Shown: piece after piece, positions 8,169 through 16,589 of the stretch
Layout: each line of letters begins with the position of its first letter
Position numbering within the stretch: the stretch's first letter is position 1
From: Microbacterium sp. zg-B185
GTDB taxonomy: Bacteria; Actinomycetota; Actinomycetes; Actinomycetales; Microbacteriaceae
NCBI RefSeq assembly: GCF_030246885.1
Contig: NZ_CP126739.1
Span: 3,472,001 to 3,536,000 of the forward strand
Length of the DNA: 64,000 bases
Reading direction: 5' to 3'
The notes under the pieces: model-generated
Databases searched by the model: none
What the model was told of the DNA's origin: nothing
The model's input: only the letters and a program-made list of their open reading frames with translations
Made by a program: the position numbers and the translations under genes

Positions 8169-9154
8169 CACCGCGCCATCACCTCCGTCGCGAGGTGGCA
8201 CGCGGCAAGGTGGCCACCACCGAGGGGCGTCTCGTCCGGCACGTCGACACGACAGCGATCGAACGCCAGCGGGCAGCGTGTGTGGAACCTGCAACCGCTC
8301 GGCGGGTTCGCCGGGCTCGGAATCTCGCCGCGCAGCGTCGGACCGGTGGGTTCAGGTTCCGTCCAGTCCCCTTGGGACACGGCGCCGAGCAGAGCCTGGG
8401 TGTAGGGATGCGTGGGACGCTCGAACACCGCCTCCGCCGGCCCCCGCTCGACCGAACGACCCAAGTACATGACGATCACCTCGTCGGACATGTACCGCAC
8501 GACGTTTAGATCATGCGAGATGAAGAGGTAGGTGAGCTGTAATTCGTCCTGGAGCCGGCGCAGCAGGTTGAGGATCTGGGCCTGGACGGAGACGTCCAGT
8601 GCGGAGACCGCCTCGTCGCACACGATGAGTTCGGGGTCGGTGGCGAGCGCCCGGGCGATGGCGATTCGCTGAGCCTGACCGCCCGAGAACTCGTGCGCGT
8701 ACTTGTCTGCGTCGCTGGCCTGCAATCCCACGATCGAAAGCAGTTCTTCGACGCGCGCACGCAGCGCAGCCCCGGAGGCGATGCGGTGGACGACGAGTCC
8801 TTCGCCGATGACATCGCGCACGCGCATCCTCGGATCGAGCGAGCCTCGTGGGTCCTGGAAGACCATCTGCATTCGGCGGCGCATGGCACCCCGCTGGCGG
8901 CGACTCGCCGTGGCGACGTCGACGCCGTCGAACTCGATTCGTCCGGACGTGGGGCGAGTGAGGCCGGTGATAAGCCGCGCGGTCGTGGACTTACCCGAGC
9001 CCGACTCCCCCACCAGCCCGAGCGTCTTGCCCCGCTCCAGCTCGAACGAGACGCCGCTGACGGCCTGGACCGCCCCTCGGGGCCCGATGAGGGAGCGCCG
9101 CGGAAGCGCGAAGTTCTTGACGAGGTCCTGCACGGACAGCAGAGGTATGCTCAC
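8168..9154 (-). CDS. oligopeptide-type ABC transporter ATPase (F subunit)
   Basis: This 328-residue cytoplasmic ATPase has Walker A GESGSGKST, Q-loop VFQDPRGSLDPRM, signature SGGQAQRIAIARAL, Walker B LIVCDEAVSALD and the switch histidine in FISHDLNVV. The C-terminal oligopeptide-transporter extension contains the cysteine cluster SGCRFHTRCPLAFDRC, which in this subfamily can hold an iron-sulfur cluster. The GTG at 9154 is chosen because it overlaps the D-subunit stop as GTGA; the frame is open further upstream but runs into that gene. Confidence 0.92.
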   Translation of the reverse strand: MSIPLLSVQDLVKNFALPRRSLIGPRGAVQAVSGVSFELERGKTLGLVGESGSGKSTTARLITGLTRPTSGRIEFDGVDVATASRRQRGAMRRRMQMVFQDPRGSLDPRMRVRDVIGEGLVVHRIASGAALRARVEELLSIVGLQASDADKYAHEFSGGQAQRIAIARALATDPELIVCDEAVSALDVSVQAQILNLLRRLQDELQLTYLFISHDLNVVRYMSDEVIVMYLGRSVERGPAEAVFERPTHPYTQALLGAVSQGDWTEPEPTGPTLRGEIPSPANPPSGCRFHTRCPLAFDRCRVDVPDETPLGGGHLAACHLATEVMAR

Positions 9155-10173
9155 GGCTGAACTCCTGCATCCTCGAGCCAGCACCGGCTCAGTCGAGCCT
9201 CGCCGGCGGGGAAGGACGGCGGTTCTTCCGTCCGACACAGCTCCATGACGTGCGCACACCGCGGCGCGAACCGGCACCCGACCGTCGTCTCGGTAAGGCT
9301 CGGGATGGATCCAGGAATCGTCGGCACCGGCTGGGAACGGTCGAGCCCGCGCGGCACAGCTGCCAGGAGAGCCGCGGTGTACGGATGCCGCGGCTCACGA
9401 AGCACCTCACGCACCGGCCCCTCCTCCACGATCTTGCCCGAGTACATGACGAGCACCCGATCGGCCATTCGAGCGACGACGGACATGTCGTGGGTGATCA
9501 GCAGGAGAGCGGAGCCCACCTCCCGCTGCACGGTCTTGATGAGTTCCAGGATCTGGCCCTCGATTGTGGCGTCAAGGGCGGTCGTCGGCTCGTCCGCAAT
9601 GATGAGCTTCGGCTCGCACGCGATCGCGATGGCGATGACGACTCGCTGACGCTGACCGCCCGAGAGCTCGTGAGGGTAGGCCGACTCGCGCTGAGCCGGG
9701 TCGGGGATCCCGACGGCACCCAGAAGCTCGATGGCCCGCGCGCGTATATTCTGCTTCGGGTATCCACCGAAGCGCAGAGCCTCGCGAACCTGATAGCCGA
9801 TCGTGAAGAGCGGGTCGAGGGCCGCAAGCGGATCCTGGAAGATCATGGCGATGTCGCGTCCGCGCAGCGCGCGCATCTGCTTCGGCCGCAGCTCACGCAG
9901 ATCGGTGCCGCCGAACCGGATCGCCCCGCCGTCGACCTTTCCTCCGCCGAGAAGCCCCATGATCGCGAGCGCGGTCACGCTCTTTCCGCTCCCGGACTCG
10001 CCGACGACCGCCACGGTCTCGCCGGGCTGAGCGGTGAACGACACACCGTTGAGCACGGGGAGCTTTCGCCCTTCCTTCGTGAAGGAGACCCTGAGCCCGT
10101 CGATGTCGAGAAGGGGTGGAGCGGCCTCGCGAAGGCCTTCCCGCACCTGCTCGGAGGGGATCGATAAAGCCAT
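9151..10173 (-). CDS. oligopeptide-type ABC transporter ATPase (D subunit)
   Basis: This 340-residue ATPase has Walker A GESGSGKSV, Q-loop IFQDPLAALDP, signature LSGGQRQRVVIAIAI, Walker B LIIADEPTTALD and the switch LITHDMSVVARM. The C-terminal family extension carries cysteines in VGCRFAPRCAHVMELC. It pairs with the F subunit as a heterodimer. The ATG at 10173 is the first downstream of the intergenic hairpin; the reading frame stays open upstream but would have to cross that hairpin. Confidence 0.92.
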   Translation of the reverse strand: MALSIPSEQVREGLREAAPPLLDIDGLRVSFTKEGRKLPVLNGVSFTAQPGETVAVVGESGSGKSVTALAIMGLLGGGKVDGGAIRFGGTDLRELRPKQMRALRGRDIAMIFQDPLAALDPLFTIGYQVREALRFGGYPKQNIRARAIELLGAVGIPDPAQRESAYPHELSGGQRQRVVIAIAIACEPKLIIADEPTTALDATIEGQILELIKTVQREVGSALLLITHDMSVVARMADRVLVMYSGKIVEEGPVREVLREPRHPYTAALLAAVPRGLDRSQPVPTIPGSIPSLTETTVGCRFAPRCAHVMELCRTEEPPSFPAGEARLSRCWLEDAGVQP

Positions 10174-10209
10174 GTGGACTCCGTCTGCCGTGGTTGTCGA
10201 ATTCTCAAG

Positions 10210-10253
10210 GGCTGTCGTGGCGGAGTACCGTGGGGCTCCCCGCCACGACAGCC
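10210..10253 (-). terminator. intercistronic hairpin after the binding-protein gene
   Basis: A perfect 14-bp stem (GGCTGTCGTGGCGG and its complement, 16-nt loop) lies in the 88-bp gap between the binding-protein gene and the ATPase gene. There is no T-tract. This is the usual position of an attenuating or RNA-stabilising hairpin that lets the binding protein be made in excess over the membrane complex. Confidence 0.7.
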
Positions 10254-10261
10254 GTCTCACG

Positions 10262-11857
10262 TCACTCGAACCAGATGTCCTCGAGCATTCCGCCGTAGCG
10301 GATCACGTTCGGGCTGAGCCCCGATTCGCTCGTGTACGAAACATTCATGTCCGCGCGCCAGACCCAGGTGTCGAACGTCATCGGACCGCCGATGACGGTG
10401 GCGACCTCGGTCTCGAAGTACCGGGTAAACTCCTTCGCTATCTCGGCGCGTGCCGCTGGGTCGAGCTCGGCGCGGTACTGCGCGATGAGGTCGTCGAGGA
10501 CCGGGTCGTTCACTTTCGTGAAGTTGGTGCCGCTCTCCGACTGCAGCTCGGCCATGAACTGGTCGGCGCTCAGAAGGGTGCGGAGTCCACGGGCCATCTG
10601 GAACTGTCCGCCGCCGCGGCGCGCACCGTAGGTCGCAGGGTCCACCAGTTCGAGGGTGAGATCGATCCCGATCGCCTTGAGGTCCTCGACGATCCACTCC
10701 GCCTCACTGACATCATTGCCGTCGACCTGCTGGACGACCATAGTGACCTCGAAGCCGTCCGGGTAGCCCGCCTCCGCAAGGAGTTCTTGCGCGGCATCCG
10801 GGTCGTAGGGGCGCACCTCGCGCAACTCGTCTTCCGAGAGCCCACCCAGTATGGGCGGCACGACGCTCGAGAGCCCGTACACCCCTCGGATGCTCTCGCC
10901 CATGCTGTCCCAGTCGATGGCCATGCCGATCGCCCGGCGGACCTCGAGGTGACGGAAGGGTTCGAACTCCTGATTCAGGTAGATGTACTCAGGGCCGGCC
11001 GGCTGCGAGACGGCGATGAAGTCACCCGAGTCCACGAGGGACTTGACCTGCTCCTGCTGGGCGATGATCGTGTGGTTGATCTGTCCGCTGCGCAGCGCCG
11101 TGAACCGGGCCGCGGCGTCCAACACGATCAGCGTGTTCAGCTCGTCGGCGTAGGGGCGTCCCTCCTTGTGGTATCCGGGGTGCCGCTTGCGCTCCCAAAT
11201 CGTGGCCGGGTCGTACTCTACGAGAACGAATGGACCGGAGCCGATGAGGACCTTGTCCATGTCGTACTCCCCCCGGATCCCTTCGATCGGTGCGATGAAG
11301 TTCCCGGGCGTCGCCAGGTTCTCGAGCATGGTCGAGAGGGGCTCCGTGAGGGTGAACTCGACGGTGTGCTCGTCGAGGGCCTCAATCGAGGCGACGTTGC
11401 TGAACTGGTACGCGGTGGGCGACCCGAACTCGATGATGGCGTTGAACGTCGCGACGACGTCCTCGGCGTTGACCTTGCGGCCGTTGACGGGCGGGACGTC
11501 ATGGAACGTCGCGTTCGGATTGAGGTGGAACGTGTAGACCAGACCGTCGTCGGAGATGTCCCATGAGTCGGCGAGGTCGGGGCCGATCTCGATTCCGACG
11601 GTGTCCGGGCCGGTCACATAGTTGACAAGCTTGCTGTACGAGGGGGTGATCTGACCCGATAGGCCCTGATCCTTGCTCGTCAGGAAGTTGAGCCCGCCCG
11701 GCAGTACATATCGCTGTGTTGTGAGGATGGCGCCGCCCTGTTGCGGGTCGGCGGCGGTCGGCTCGTTTGTCGAGCTCGGCGTACTAGTTGCGGGCGCGCA
11801 ACCGGCCACCACCAGAGCCATTGCGGCGATCGCTATGGCAAGTGCGTGTCTTTTCAT
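10262..11857 (-). CDS. ABC transporter solute-binding lipoprotein, peptide/nickel family
   Basis: This 531-residue extracellular binding protein (SBP family 5) has a lipoprotein signal MKRHALAIAIAAMALVVAGC with the lipobox cysteine at residue 20. A Thr/Ser-rich linker follows, then the two-lobed family 5 fold, including the motif GSGPFVLVEYDPATIWERKR. It delivers an oligopeptide, opine or similar ligand to the permease encoded downstream. It is first in its operon; the ATG is preceded by GGAG. A 16-bp direct repeat sits just upstream. The substrate cannot be deduced. Proximity to the amidohydrolase and UGSC genes hints at an amide or peptide-like compound, which is inference only. Confidence 0.92.
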   Translation of the reverse strand: MKRHALAIAIAAMALVVAGCAPATSTPSSTNEPTAADPQQGGAILTTQRYVLPGGLNFLTSKDQGLSGQITPSYSKLVNYVTGPDTVGIEIGPDLADSWDISDDGLVYTFHLNPNATFHDVPPVNGRKVNAEDVVATFNAIIEFGSPTAYQFSNVASIEALDEHTVEFTLTEPLSTMLENLATPGNFIAPIEGIRGEYDMDKVLIGSGPFVLVEYDPATIWERKRHPGYHKEGRPYADELNTLIVLDAAARFTALRSGQINHTIIAQQEQVKSLVDSGDFIAVSQPAGPEYIYLNQEFEPFRHLEVRRAIGMAIDWDSMGESIRGVYGLSSVVPPILGGLSEDELREVRPYDPDAAQELLAEAGYPDGFEVTMVVQQVDGNDVSEAEWIVEDLKAIGIDLTLELVDPATYGARRGGGQFQMARGLRTLLSADQFMAELQSESGTNFTKVNDPVLDDLIAQYRAELDPAARAEIAKEFTRYFETEVATVIGGPMTFDTWVWRADMNVSYTSESGLSPNVIRYGGMLEDIWFE

Positions 11858-11870
11858 CGTCAGACTCCAT

Positions 11871-11900
11871 TATCTGTCGGCTCCGCTATCTGTCGGCTCC
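11871..11900. repeat. 16-bp period direct repeat in promoter/leader
   Basis: The 14-mer TATCTGTCGGCTCC occurs twice (11871-11884 and 11887-11900) at a 16-bp period, immediately upstream of the binding-protein ATG. It may be a tandem operator half-site or a small slippage duplication. The rest of the 199-bp divergent region to the dehydrogenase shows no clear motif. Confidence 0.6.
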
Positions 11901-12056
11901 GGGAGGGTGCGTGGGATGTCGAGTGTAGGCACGGGTCTCAGGGGGACAGCGAGCCGAGTTCCTCCACGCGGAAATTGCCGGACGAGTGCGCGGCGCCGCT
12001 CGTAGCTTTGGCACTGTCGATGGTCCCGAACCGCACCTTAACGAAATGGATGAACA

Positions 12057-13145
12057 ATGCTCCCCGCCACCCGTGCAGTCGTCTTGTCAGGTCCGAACGA
12101 CCTGAGTGTCCAGGAGTTCGAACGTCCCGTCTCAGGTGAACTCGATGCAGTCCTACGCATCGAAGCGTGCGGGCTGTGCGGCAGCGACATCGAGCAGATC
12201 AGGGGCACGGTCCCGAATCCTGTTTTTCCCGTTGTCCCAGGCCACGAACCGGTGGGTGTGATCGAATCTATCGGCGCCACCGCGAGCGAGCGTTGGGGTG
12301 TCAGGGCCGGGGATCGCGTCTGCGTCGAGGTCGTCGTGCCGTGCCTCGACTGTCGCGGCTGCGAAACCGGCCTCAGCAACGGGTGCGAGCGCCCGCTGGG
12401 CACCTACGGGTTTCGCCCAATTCCGGGAGACGACCGCGTAAGCGGGGGCTTCGCGGAATACATGTATGTGCACCCGAACTCGACCCTTCACCGGATCTCG
12501 AACGAGCTCCCCGCCCGGGTCGCGGCGATGTACAACTCGGTGGCAGCGGGCATCCGCTGGGTGCAGGAGGTCGGTCAGGTCAGTCGCGGCGACACCGTCG
12601 TGGTACTCGGATGCGGGCAGCGCGGGATCGCCGCAGCGATGGCCGCGAAGGAGGCCGGAGCGGACCTGGTGATCGTGACAGGCCTCGAGCGCGACGCGCA
12701 CAAGCTCGGAATCGCCGAGAAGTTCGGCGCCGACGTCACAATCTTCGCCGACCGAGAAGACGTGCCTGGGCGCGTGCACGAGCTCACCGAAGGACGGCTG
12801 GCGGACGTCATCCTCGACCTTACACCCATGGCCGGCCAGCCTGTTCGCGACGCCCTTGCCGCGGTTCGACGCGGCGGTCGAGTGGTTCTCGCCGGGCTCA
12901 AGAGCGGTCAGGAGATCTCGGTCAACACCGACCTCATCGTCAAGAAATCGCTGACGGTGGTCGGCGCGCTAGGTGTCGAGGGCGGATCGATCAAGGCAGC
13001 CATCGCGCTTCTGGAGTCCGGCCGCTATCCCTTCGAGCTCATGCAGACGCACACCTTCGGACTCGACGACGTCGCCCAGGCGCTCGCTGTCCTCGCAAGC
13101 GAGGTCGAAGGCGAAGACGCGGTGCATGTCGCGATTCTGCCGTAA
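12057..13145 (+). CDS. zinc-dependent alcohol dehydrogenase family protein
   Basis: This 362-residue MDR-superfamily dehydrogenase has the catalytic zinc ligands in CGLCGSD and VVPGHEPVG and the structural zinc loop CLDCRGCETGLSNGC. Its Rossmann motif is VVVLGCGQRGIAAA, a GxGxxG variant with a Gln before Arg. It should oxidise a secondary alcohol or polyol with NAD(P). It is divergent from the peptide-type transporter operon, with 199 bp between the starts. The ATG at 12057 has no strong ribosome site. A stem-loop follows about 100 bp downstream, then the insertion-sequence debris. Confidence 0.88.
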   Translation: MLPATRAVVLSGPNDLSVQEFERPVSGELDAVLRIEACGLCGSDIEQIRGTVPNPVFPVVPGHEPVGVIESIGATASERWGVRAGDRVCVEVVVPCLDCRGCETGLSNGCERPLGTYGFRPIPGDDRVSGGFAEYMYVHPNSTLHRISNELPARVAAMYNSVAAGIRWVQEVGQVSRGDTVVVLGCGQRGIAAAMAAKEAGADLVIVTGLERDAHKLGIAEKFGADVTIFADREDVPGRVHELTEGRLADVILDLTPMAGQPVRDALAAVRRGGRVVLAGLKSGQEISVNTDLIVKKSLTVVGALGVEGGSIKAAIALLESGRYPFELMQTHTFGLDDVAQALAVLASEVEGEDAVHVAILP

Positions 13146-13250
13146 GTGGGGGCCAGCGTGATCGTCAACTGCCCCGCCACCAGCTGCCGAAGCGCGTGCC
13201 GCTAGGGATGCGGCCCTGCCACCCAACGATCATCGCGCGCCACGACCGCG

Positions 13251-13276
13251 GTCCGCGAAGCCTTGGCTTCGCGGAC
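13251..13276. terminator. stem-loop downstream of the dehydrogenase
   Basis: A perfect 12-bp stem GTCCGCGAAGCC with a TT loop, about 105 bp after the dehydrogenase stop. There is no T-tract, so it may be a weak terminator or simply a dyad. The surrounding 13146-13330 contains no gene that I can support. Confidence 0.5.
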
Positions 13277-13330
13277 TTCGGGTGTGTTCTGGCTGAGTCG
13301 GGCAAAAACTGGGGCGGACCTACGGCTAGC

Positions 13331-14136
13331 TGTACTGACGGGGATCGTTGTTGACGTAGGAGAGACCTCCGGGGTCGGGTTGGAGCTGTCTACTTCTTCA
13401 GCTCGATCGCACGGAGGTCTCTCGTGTCTCACGGTAATGCCCGGCTGACGCCGGTCGGCAGGTTGATCATGGTTCAGCGGATCCAGTCGGGGCGTGCGGT
13501 CGCGCACGTCGCGGCCGACATGGACCCGGTGACCGGAACAGTGATCCGCGCAACACGTCGTTCGGCGGTGCGCTACGAACACGACCATCCCGGCTCGCTG
13601 ATCCATGTTGACGTGAAGAAGTTCGGCCGCATTCCGGACGGCGGCAGCTGGCGAGCACACGGGCGCAGCGTGAAGGTCCGTGGCCGTGGCATCGGCTACG
13701 ACTACCTCCACGCCGCGATCGATGACCACTCCCGGCTCGTTCACGCGGAGATCCACACCGACGAGAAGGGCACCACCGCAGCCGCTTTCCTGGATCGTGC
13801 GATTGCGTTCTACGCCCGAGTCGGCGTCAGAGTCGAGCGGGTCATCACAGACAACGCCTTCGCCTACCGACACTCCGGCGCGTTCCACGACGTCCTCGCC
13901 GCACACGGCATCACCCAGGAAGTGCATCCGCCCGCACTGCCCCTGGACAAACGGGAAGATCGAGCGCCTGAACCGCACTCTCGCCACCGAATGGGCGTAC
14001 GCGCGCACGTTCACCTCTAACGCAGAACGAGCAGCCGCCTTGCCCTCATGGCTCGACCACTACAACCTAGACAGGCGCCACCTCGGCATCGCCGGAATCC
14101 CCATCGATCGAATCAACAACGGTCGAGCTCAATACA
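13331..14136 (+). mobile_element. degraded IS481-family insertion sequence
   Basis: Imperfect 24-bp terminal inverted repeats bound the element: TGTACTGACGGGGATCGTTGTTGA (left, 13331-13354), and the right end (14113-14136), which reads inward TGTATTGAGCTCGACCGTTGTTGA. About 18 of 24 positions match. GCTAGC directly precedes it and CCTAGC directly follows, consistent with duplication of a 6-bp NCTAGN target, the rule described for IS481 of Bordetella. The single transposase gene inside is disrupted, so the copy is inactive. Confidence 0.8.
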
Positions 14137-14141
14137 CCTAG
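13424..14141 (+). pseudogene. IS481-family transposase, internally deleted and frameshifted
   Basis: The N-terminal helix-turn-helix start (SHGNARLTPVGRLIMVQRIQ) is present, but the code jumps from AHVAADMD straight into TGTVIRATRRSAVRYEHDHPG, losing roughly 90 residues of the usual DNA-binding region. The DDE core follows with VDVKKFGRIPDGG, AAIDDHSRLVHAEI and VITDNAFAYR. A frameshift near 13930 moves the end (CPWTNGKIERLNRTLATEWAY) into another frame. The TAG stop falls inside the right target repeat. Not functional. Confidence 0.85.
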
Positions 14142-14169
14142 CGCCTGTGGACCGGGCCGCGGGGAAGTG

Positions 14170-15419
14170 GGGTCTGTCAGGTTAACGGTGGATCTGGGCT
14201 GGCGCATGGTTAGTTGATGCGGCCTTCGAAGGTGATCGCGAAGGCGTTCAGCGCGGCGGCGTCGTTTGGGGAAGTGCCCGCGCGCCCGGACCGCTCTGCG
14301 GTAGCGGTCGTTGAGGGATTCGATCGCGTTCGTGCTGCGAATGATGCGGCGGATCTCGACGTCGTAGTCCAGGAACGGGATGAACTCCGTCCACGCGTTC
14401 TCCCACAGCTTGCGGATCGCCGGATACATCGCGCACCACTTCTCCGCGAACTCCTCGAACCTCGCAGGGCGGCAGGCTCGGTCGGCGCGGTATAGACCGG
14501 TCGGAGGTCGCGGGCCATCTGGTCCCAGTACTTCCGGGAAGCGTACGTGAACGTTGCGGATCAAGTGGATGATGCACGTCTGAGTGACGGCATGCTCCCA
14601 GGTCGTGGTGATCGACTCCGGCAGCCCTTTCAGCCGTCGCAGACCACGATGCAGACCTCCTCGACGCCGCGGTTCTTGATCTCGGTGAGCACCCCGAGCC
14701 AGAACTTCGCGCCCTCGCCGTCGTCGCCGGCCCAGATCCCGAGGATGTCGCGTTCTCCGGCCGTGGTGACCCCGACGGCGACGTAGAACGGCTTGTTGCG
14801 GACCTGACCGTCACGGACCTTGGCGACGATCGCGTCGATGAAGATCACCGGATACACGGGATCCAGCGGACGGTTGGCCCATTCCGTGAGCTCGTCGATG
14901 ACCTTGTCGGTGATCTTCGAGATCGTGTCCTTGCTGACGCTGGCGCCGTAGACCTCGGTGAAGTGCGCGGCAACCTCACCGGTGGTCAGCCCGCGCGCGG
15001 TCAGCGACAACACGATCTCATCGATCCCGTCCAGGGGACGTTGTCGCTTGCGAACGATCTTCGACTGAAACGACCCCTCACGATCCCTCGCACCGCAATT
15101 TGCACCGGGCCGACCTCGTCTTGACCGCGTCCCGTCCGCGCGTACTCGCCCGCGCTGACGGCGTGCTTGTCGTAGCCGAGGCGCTCGGTCAGTTCAGCCT
15201 CGAGCGCGCTCTCCAGCACGGTCTTGGTCAGCCCGCCGAGCAGCCCTCCCGGCCCGACGAGGCTGACGCCTTGTTCCTTCGCCTGAGCGAGCAGCTGCTC
15301 GGCGACCTGTTGCTGATCGATGATCTCTCCCGTCACCGGATCGATCATCTCGATGGTCTGGGTCACAGCCCTTCCTTTCGGTCAGGCCAGTCCCAAATCC
15401 CCCGTTTTCTGACAGTCCC
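14170..15419 (-). mobile_element. degraded IS256-family (Mutator-type) insertion sequence
   Basis: Imperfect inverted repeats of about 34 bp bound it. The left end is 14170-14204, starting GGGTCTGTCAGGTTAACGG. The right end is 15386-15419, reading inward GGGACTGTCAGAAAACGGGG. The transposase gene between them is broken. I do not see a clear 8-9 bp target duplication, so one end may have been rearranged. It starts 34 bp after the IS481 copy. Confidence 0.8.
14210..15366 (-). pseudogene. IS256-family transposase, multiply frameshifted
   Basis: Recognisable Mutator transposase pieces lie in at least three frames. The N-terminus is at 15366-15060 (LVGPGGLLGGLTKTVLESAL, ERLGYDKH). The core is at 15013-14630 (LTTGEVAAHFTEVYGASVSKD, VYPVIFIDAI, GIWAGDDGEGAKFWLGVL). 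The C-terminal part is at 14564-14210 (FEEFAEKWCAMYPAIRKLW, RSTNAIESLNDRYRRAVRARGHFP, ending ALNAFAITFEGRIN). About 35-40 residues between RGHFP and ALNAF are deleted. Inactive. Confidence 0.88.
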
Positions 15420-15491
15420 ACACCTGGCGCTTGGGTAGGACCGCGATGCCAATGATTTCAAGGGTGTCGCCTCATGAATCGACCGGTGGGG

Positions 15492-15540
15492 TCAGCTTCC
15501 CAAGCTGATAGCGCGGGTTCGATTCCCGTCATCCCCTCCA
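15492..15540 (+). other. 3' fragment of tRNA-Gly(CCC), putative attachment site
   Basis: The sequence contains a full anticodon arm (stem TCAGC/GCTGA, loop TTCCCAA, anticodon CCC), a variable loop, a full T-arm (GCGGG-TTCGATT-CCCGT), a 3' acceptor strand and CCA. No matching 5' half exists upstream: a GGGGATG acceptor strand and a D-arm are both absent. A 49-bp 3' tRNA remnant ending in CCA and followed by a terminator is the usual footprint of an integrative element inserted at a tRNA 3' end. Confidence 0.75.
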
Positions 15541-15544
15541 CGAG

Positions 15545-15596
15545 ACCCCCGGTTTTCCGGGGGTTTTCGCTTTGGCAGCGCCACGCAAAGCGAAAA
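15545..15596. terminator. terminator hairpins after the tRNA fragment
   Basis: ACCCCCGG-TTTT-CCGGGGGT (15545-15564) is followed by TTTCGC. Overlapping it is a second dyad, TTTTCGCTTT...AAAGCGAAAA (15564-15596). The first is a good rho-independent terminator on the plus strand, as expected behind a tRNA gene. The second could stop the nine-gene operon arriving from the right. Confidence 0.75.
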
Positions 15597-15614
15597 GCCG
15601 CCTGGCCTGCGGGG

Positions 15615-16589
15615 CTAGCTGCGCGCCCGCGTGGGCGACCAGGTCAGCCAGCGCGCGGCGTTCACCGTCGTGATCGTCTCCACTGCGGGGGTGCCGACCC
15701 GCTCCCGGAGGCGAGGGACGAAAGCCCGGCCGAGGTACTCGAGCCCGGGCACACCGCCGTAGGCCCGGTAGCGGCTGGAGCGCGCGACATCGGCGCCCAG
15801 GAGGATCCGATCGCCTGCGCCGGCCGCCACGAGCGCTTCGAGCGCGCCGAGCAGCACCGAGTCCGGCCATTCCTTGTACCGGCCGGCTCCGTCGTAGCCG
15901 ACGTACGCGCCCCGGGCCGCGATGGCGCTGTGCAGCCCCGCGTCGGGCGTGCGGTCCGCGTGGGCGATCACCACCCGCTCCGCCGGCACGCCGGCAGCCT
16001 CCAGCAGGTCGAGCGCCAGATCGACTGCGGTGCAGTACTCGGTGTGCACCATCACCGGAGCACCCGTCGCGCGGTGGGCGATCCCGACGGCCGCGATGGC
16101 TTCGCGCTCCGCGGCGGTGATCGTCCAGTAGTCGATTCCCGCCTTCAGCACGCCGGCCCGCACATCGCTGCGCGCCACCGTCCCCGCGCCGGGAGCGAGC
16201 GCACGGTCATCGATCGGCATGCCTTCGACCAGATCCGCCGTGAACAGCTCGCCCATCCGCTCGGCGCCCAGTTCGAGGATCCAGTCCTGATCGGAGTAGT
16301 GCGCGTCTCGGTGACGTCCGGTCGTCGCAACGATGGAAACGGCAGCTTCTGCCGAGACGCGCCGCAGACCGAGAGGCTTGCGCCCCAGCCCGAGGGGCGT
16401 GGCGTCCACGACGGCCGGGAAGCCGGAGGCGACCAGCTGACGGGCCTCCTGGATGCCGGCATCCTCGTCGCAGAGCTCATCCCCCGGCAGCAGCGGACTG
16501 ACCTGGAAGAAGTGCTCGTGGTAGTTCACCGGTCCCAGAGCGTCGGGCCGGACGTCGCCGCGGACCGTGCGGACGAACGGGTCGCTCAC
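15615..16589 (-). CDS. phosphotriesterase-family hydrolase, probable sugar-lactone lactonase
   Basis: This 324-residue TIM-barrel metal hydrolase belongs to the PTE/PLL (COG1735) group. Visible metal ligands are the HxH in NYHEHFF (near residue 24), the lysine in VLKAGIDYW, histidines in MVHTEY and VIAHADRTPD, and the aspartate in LLGADVARSSRYRAYGG. Characterised relatives in sugar operons open phosphorylated or free sugar lactones, which fits the neighbouring kinase, dehydrogenases and KDPG-type aldolase. It is the last gene of the operon, overlapping the preceding one by 4 nt. A promiscuous phosphotriesterase role is less likely given the context. Confidence 0.85.
   Translation of the reverse strand: MSDPFVRTVRGDVRPDALGPVNYHEHFFQVSPLLPGDELCDEDAGIQEARQLVASGFPAVVDATPLGLGRKPLGLRRVSAEAAVSIVATTGRHRDAHYSDQDWILELGAERMGELFTADLVEGMPIDDRALAPGAGTVARSDVRAGVLKAGIDYWTITAAEREAIAAVGIAHRATGAPVMVHTEYCTAVDLALDLLEAAGVPAERVVIAHADRTPDAGLHSAIAARGAYVGYDGAGRYKEWPDSVLLGALEALVAAGAGDRILLGADVARSSRYRAYGGVPGLEYLGRAFVPRLRERVGTPAVETITTVNAARWLTWSPTRARS

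Noticed and set aside
13680..14141. Independent 153-residue protein in the second frame of the IS481 region
   Set aside because: It is the frameshifted end of the transposase; the first part of that frame is low-complexity shadow.
15440..15540. A complete tRNA-Gly gene
   Set aside because: The 5' acceptor strand and D-arm that should pair with the 3' half are absent, so only a fragment is reported.
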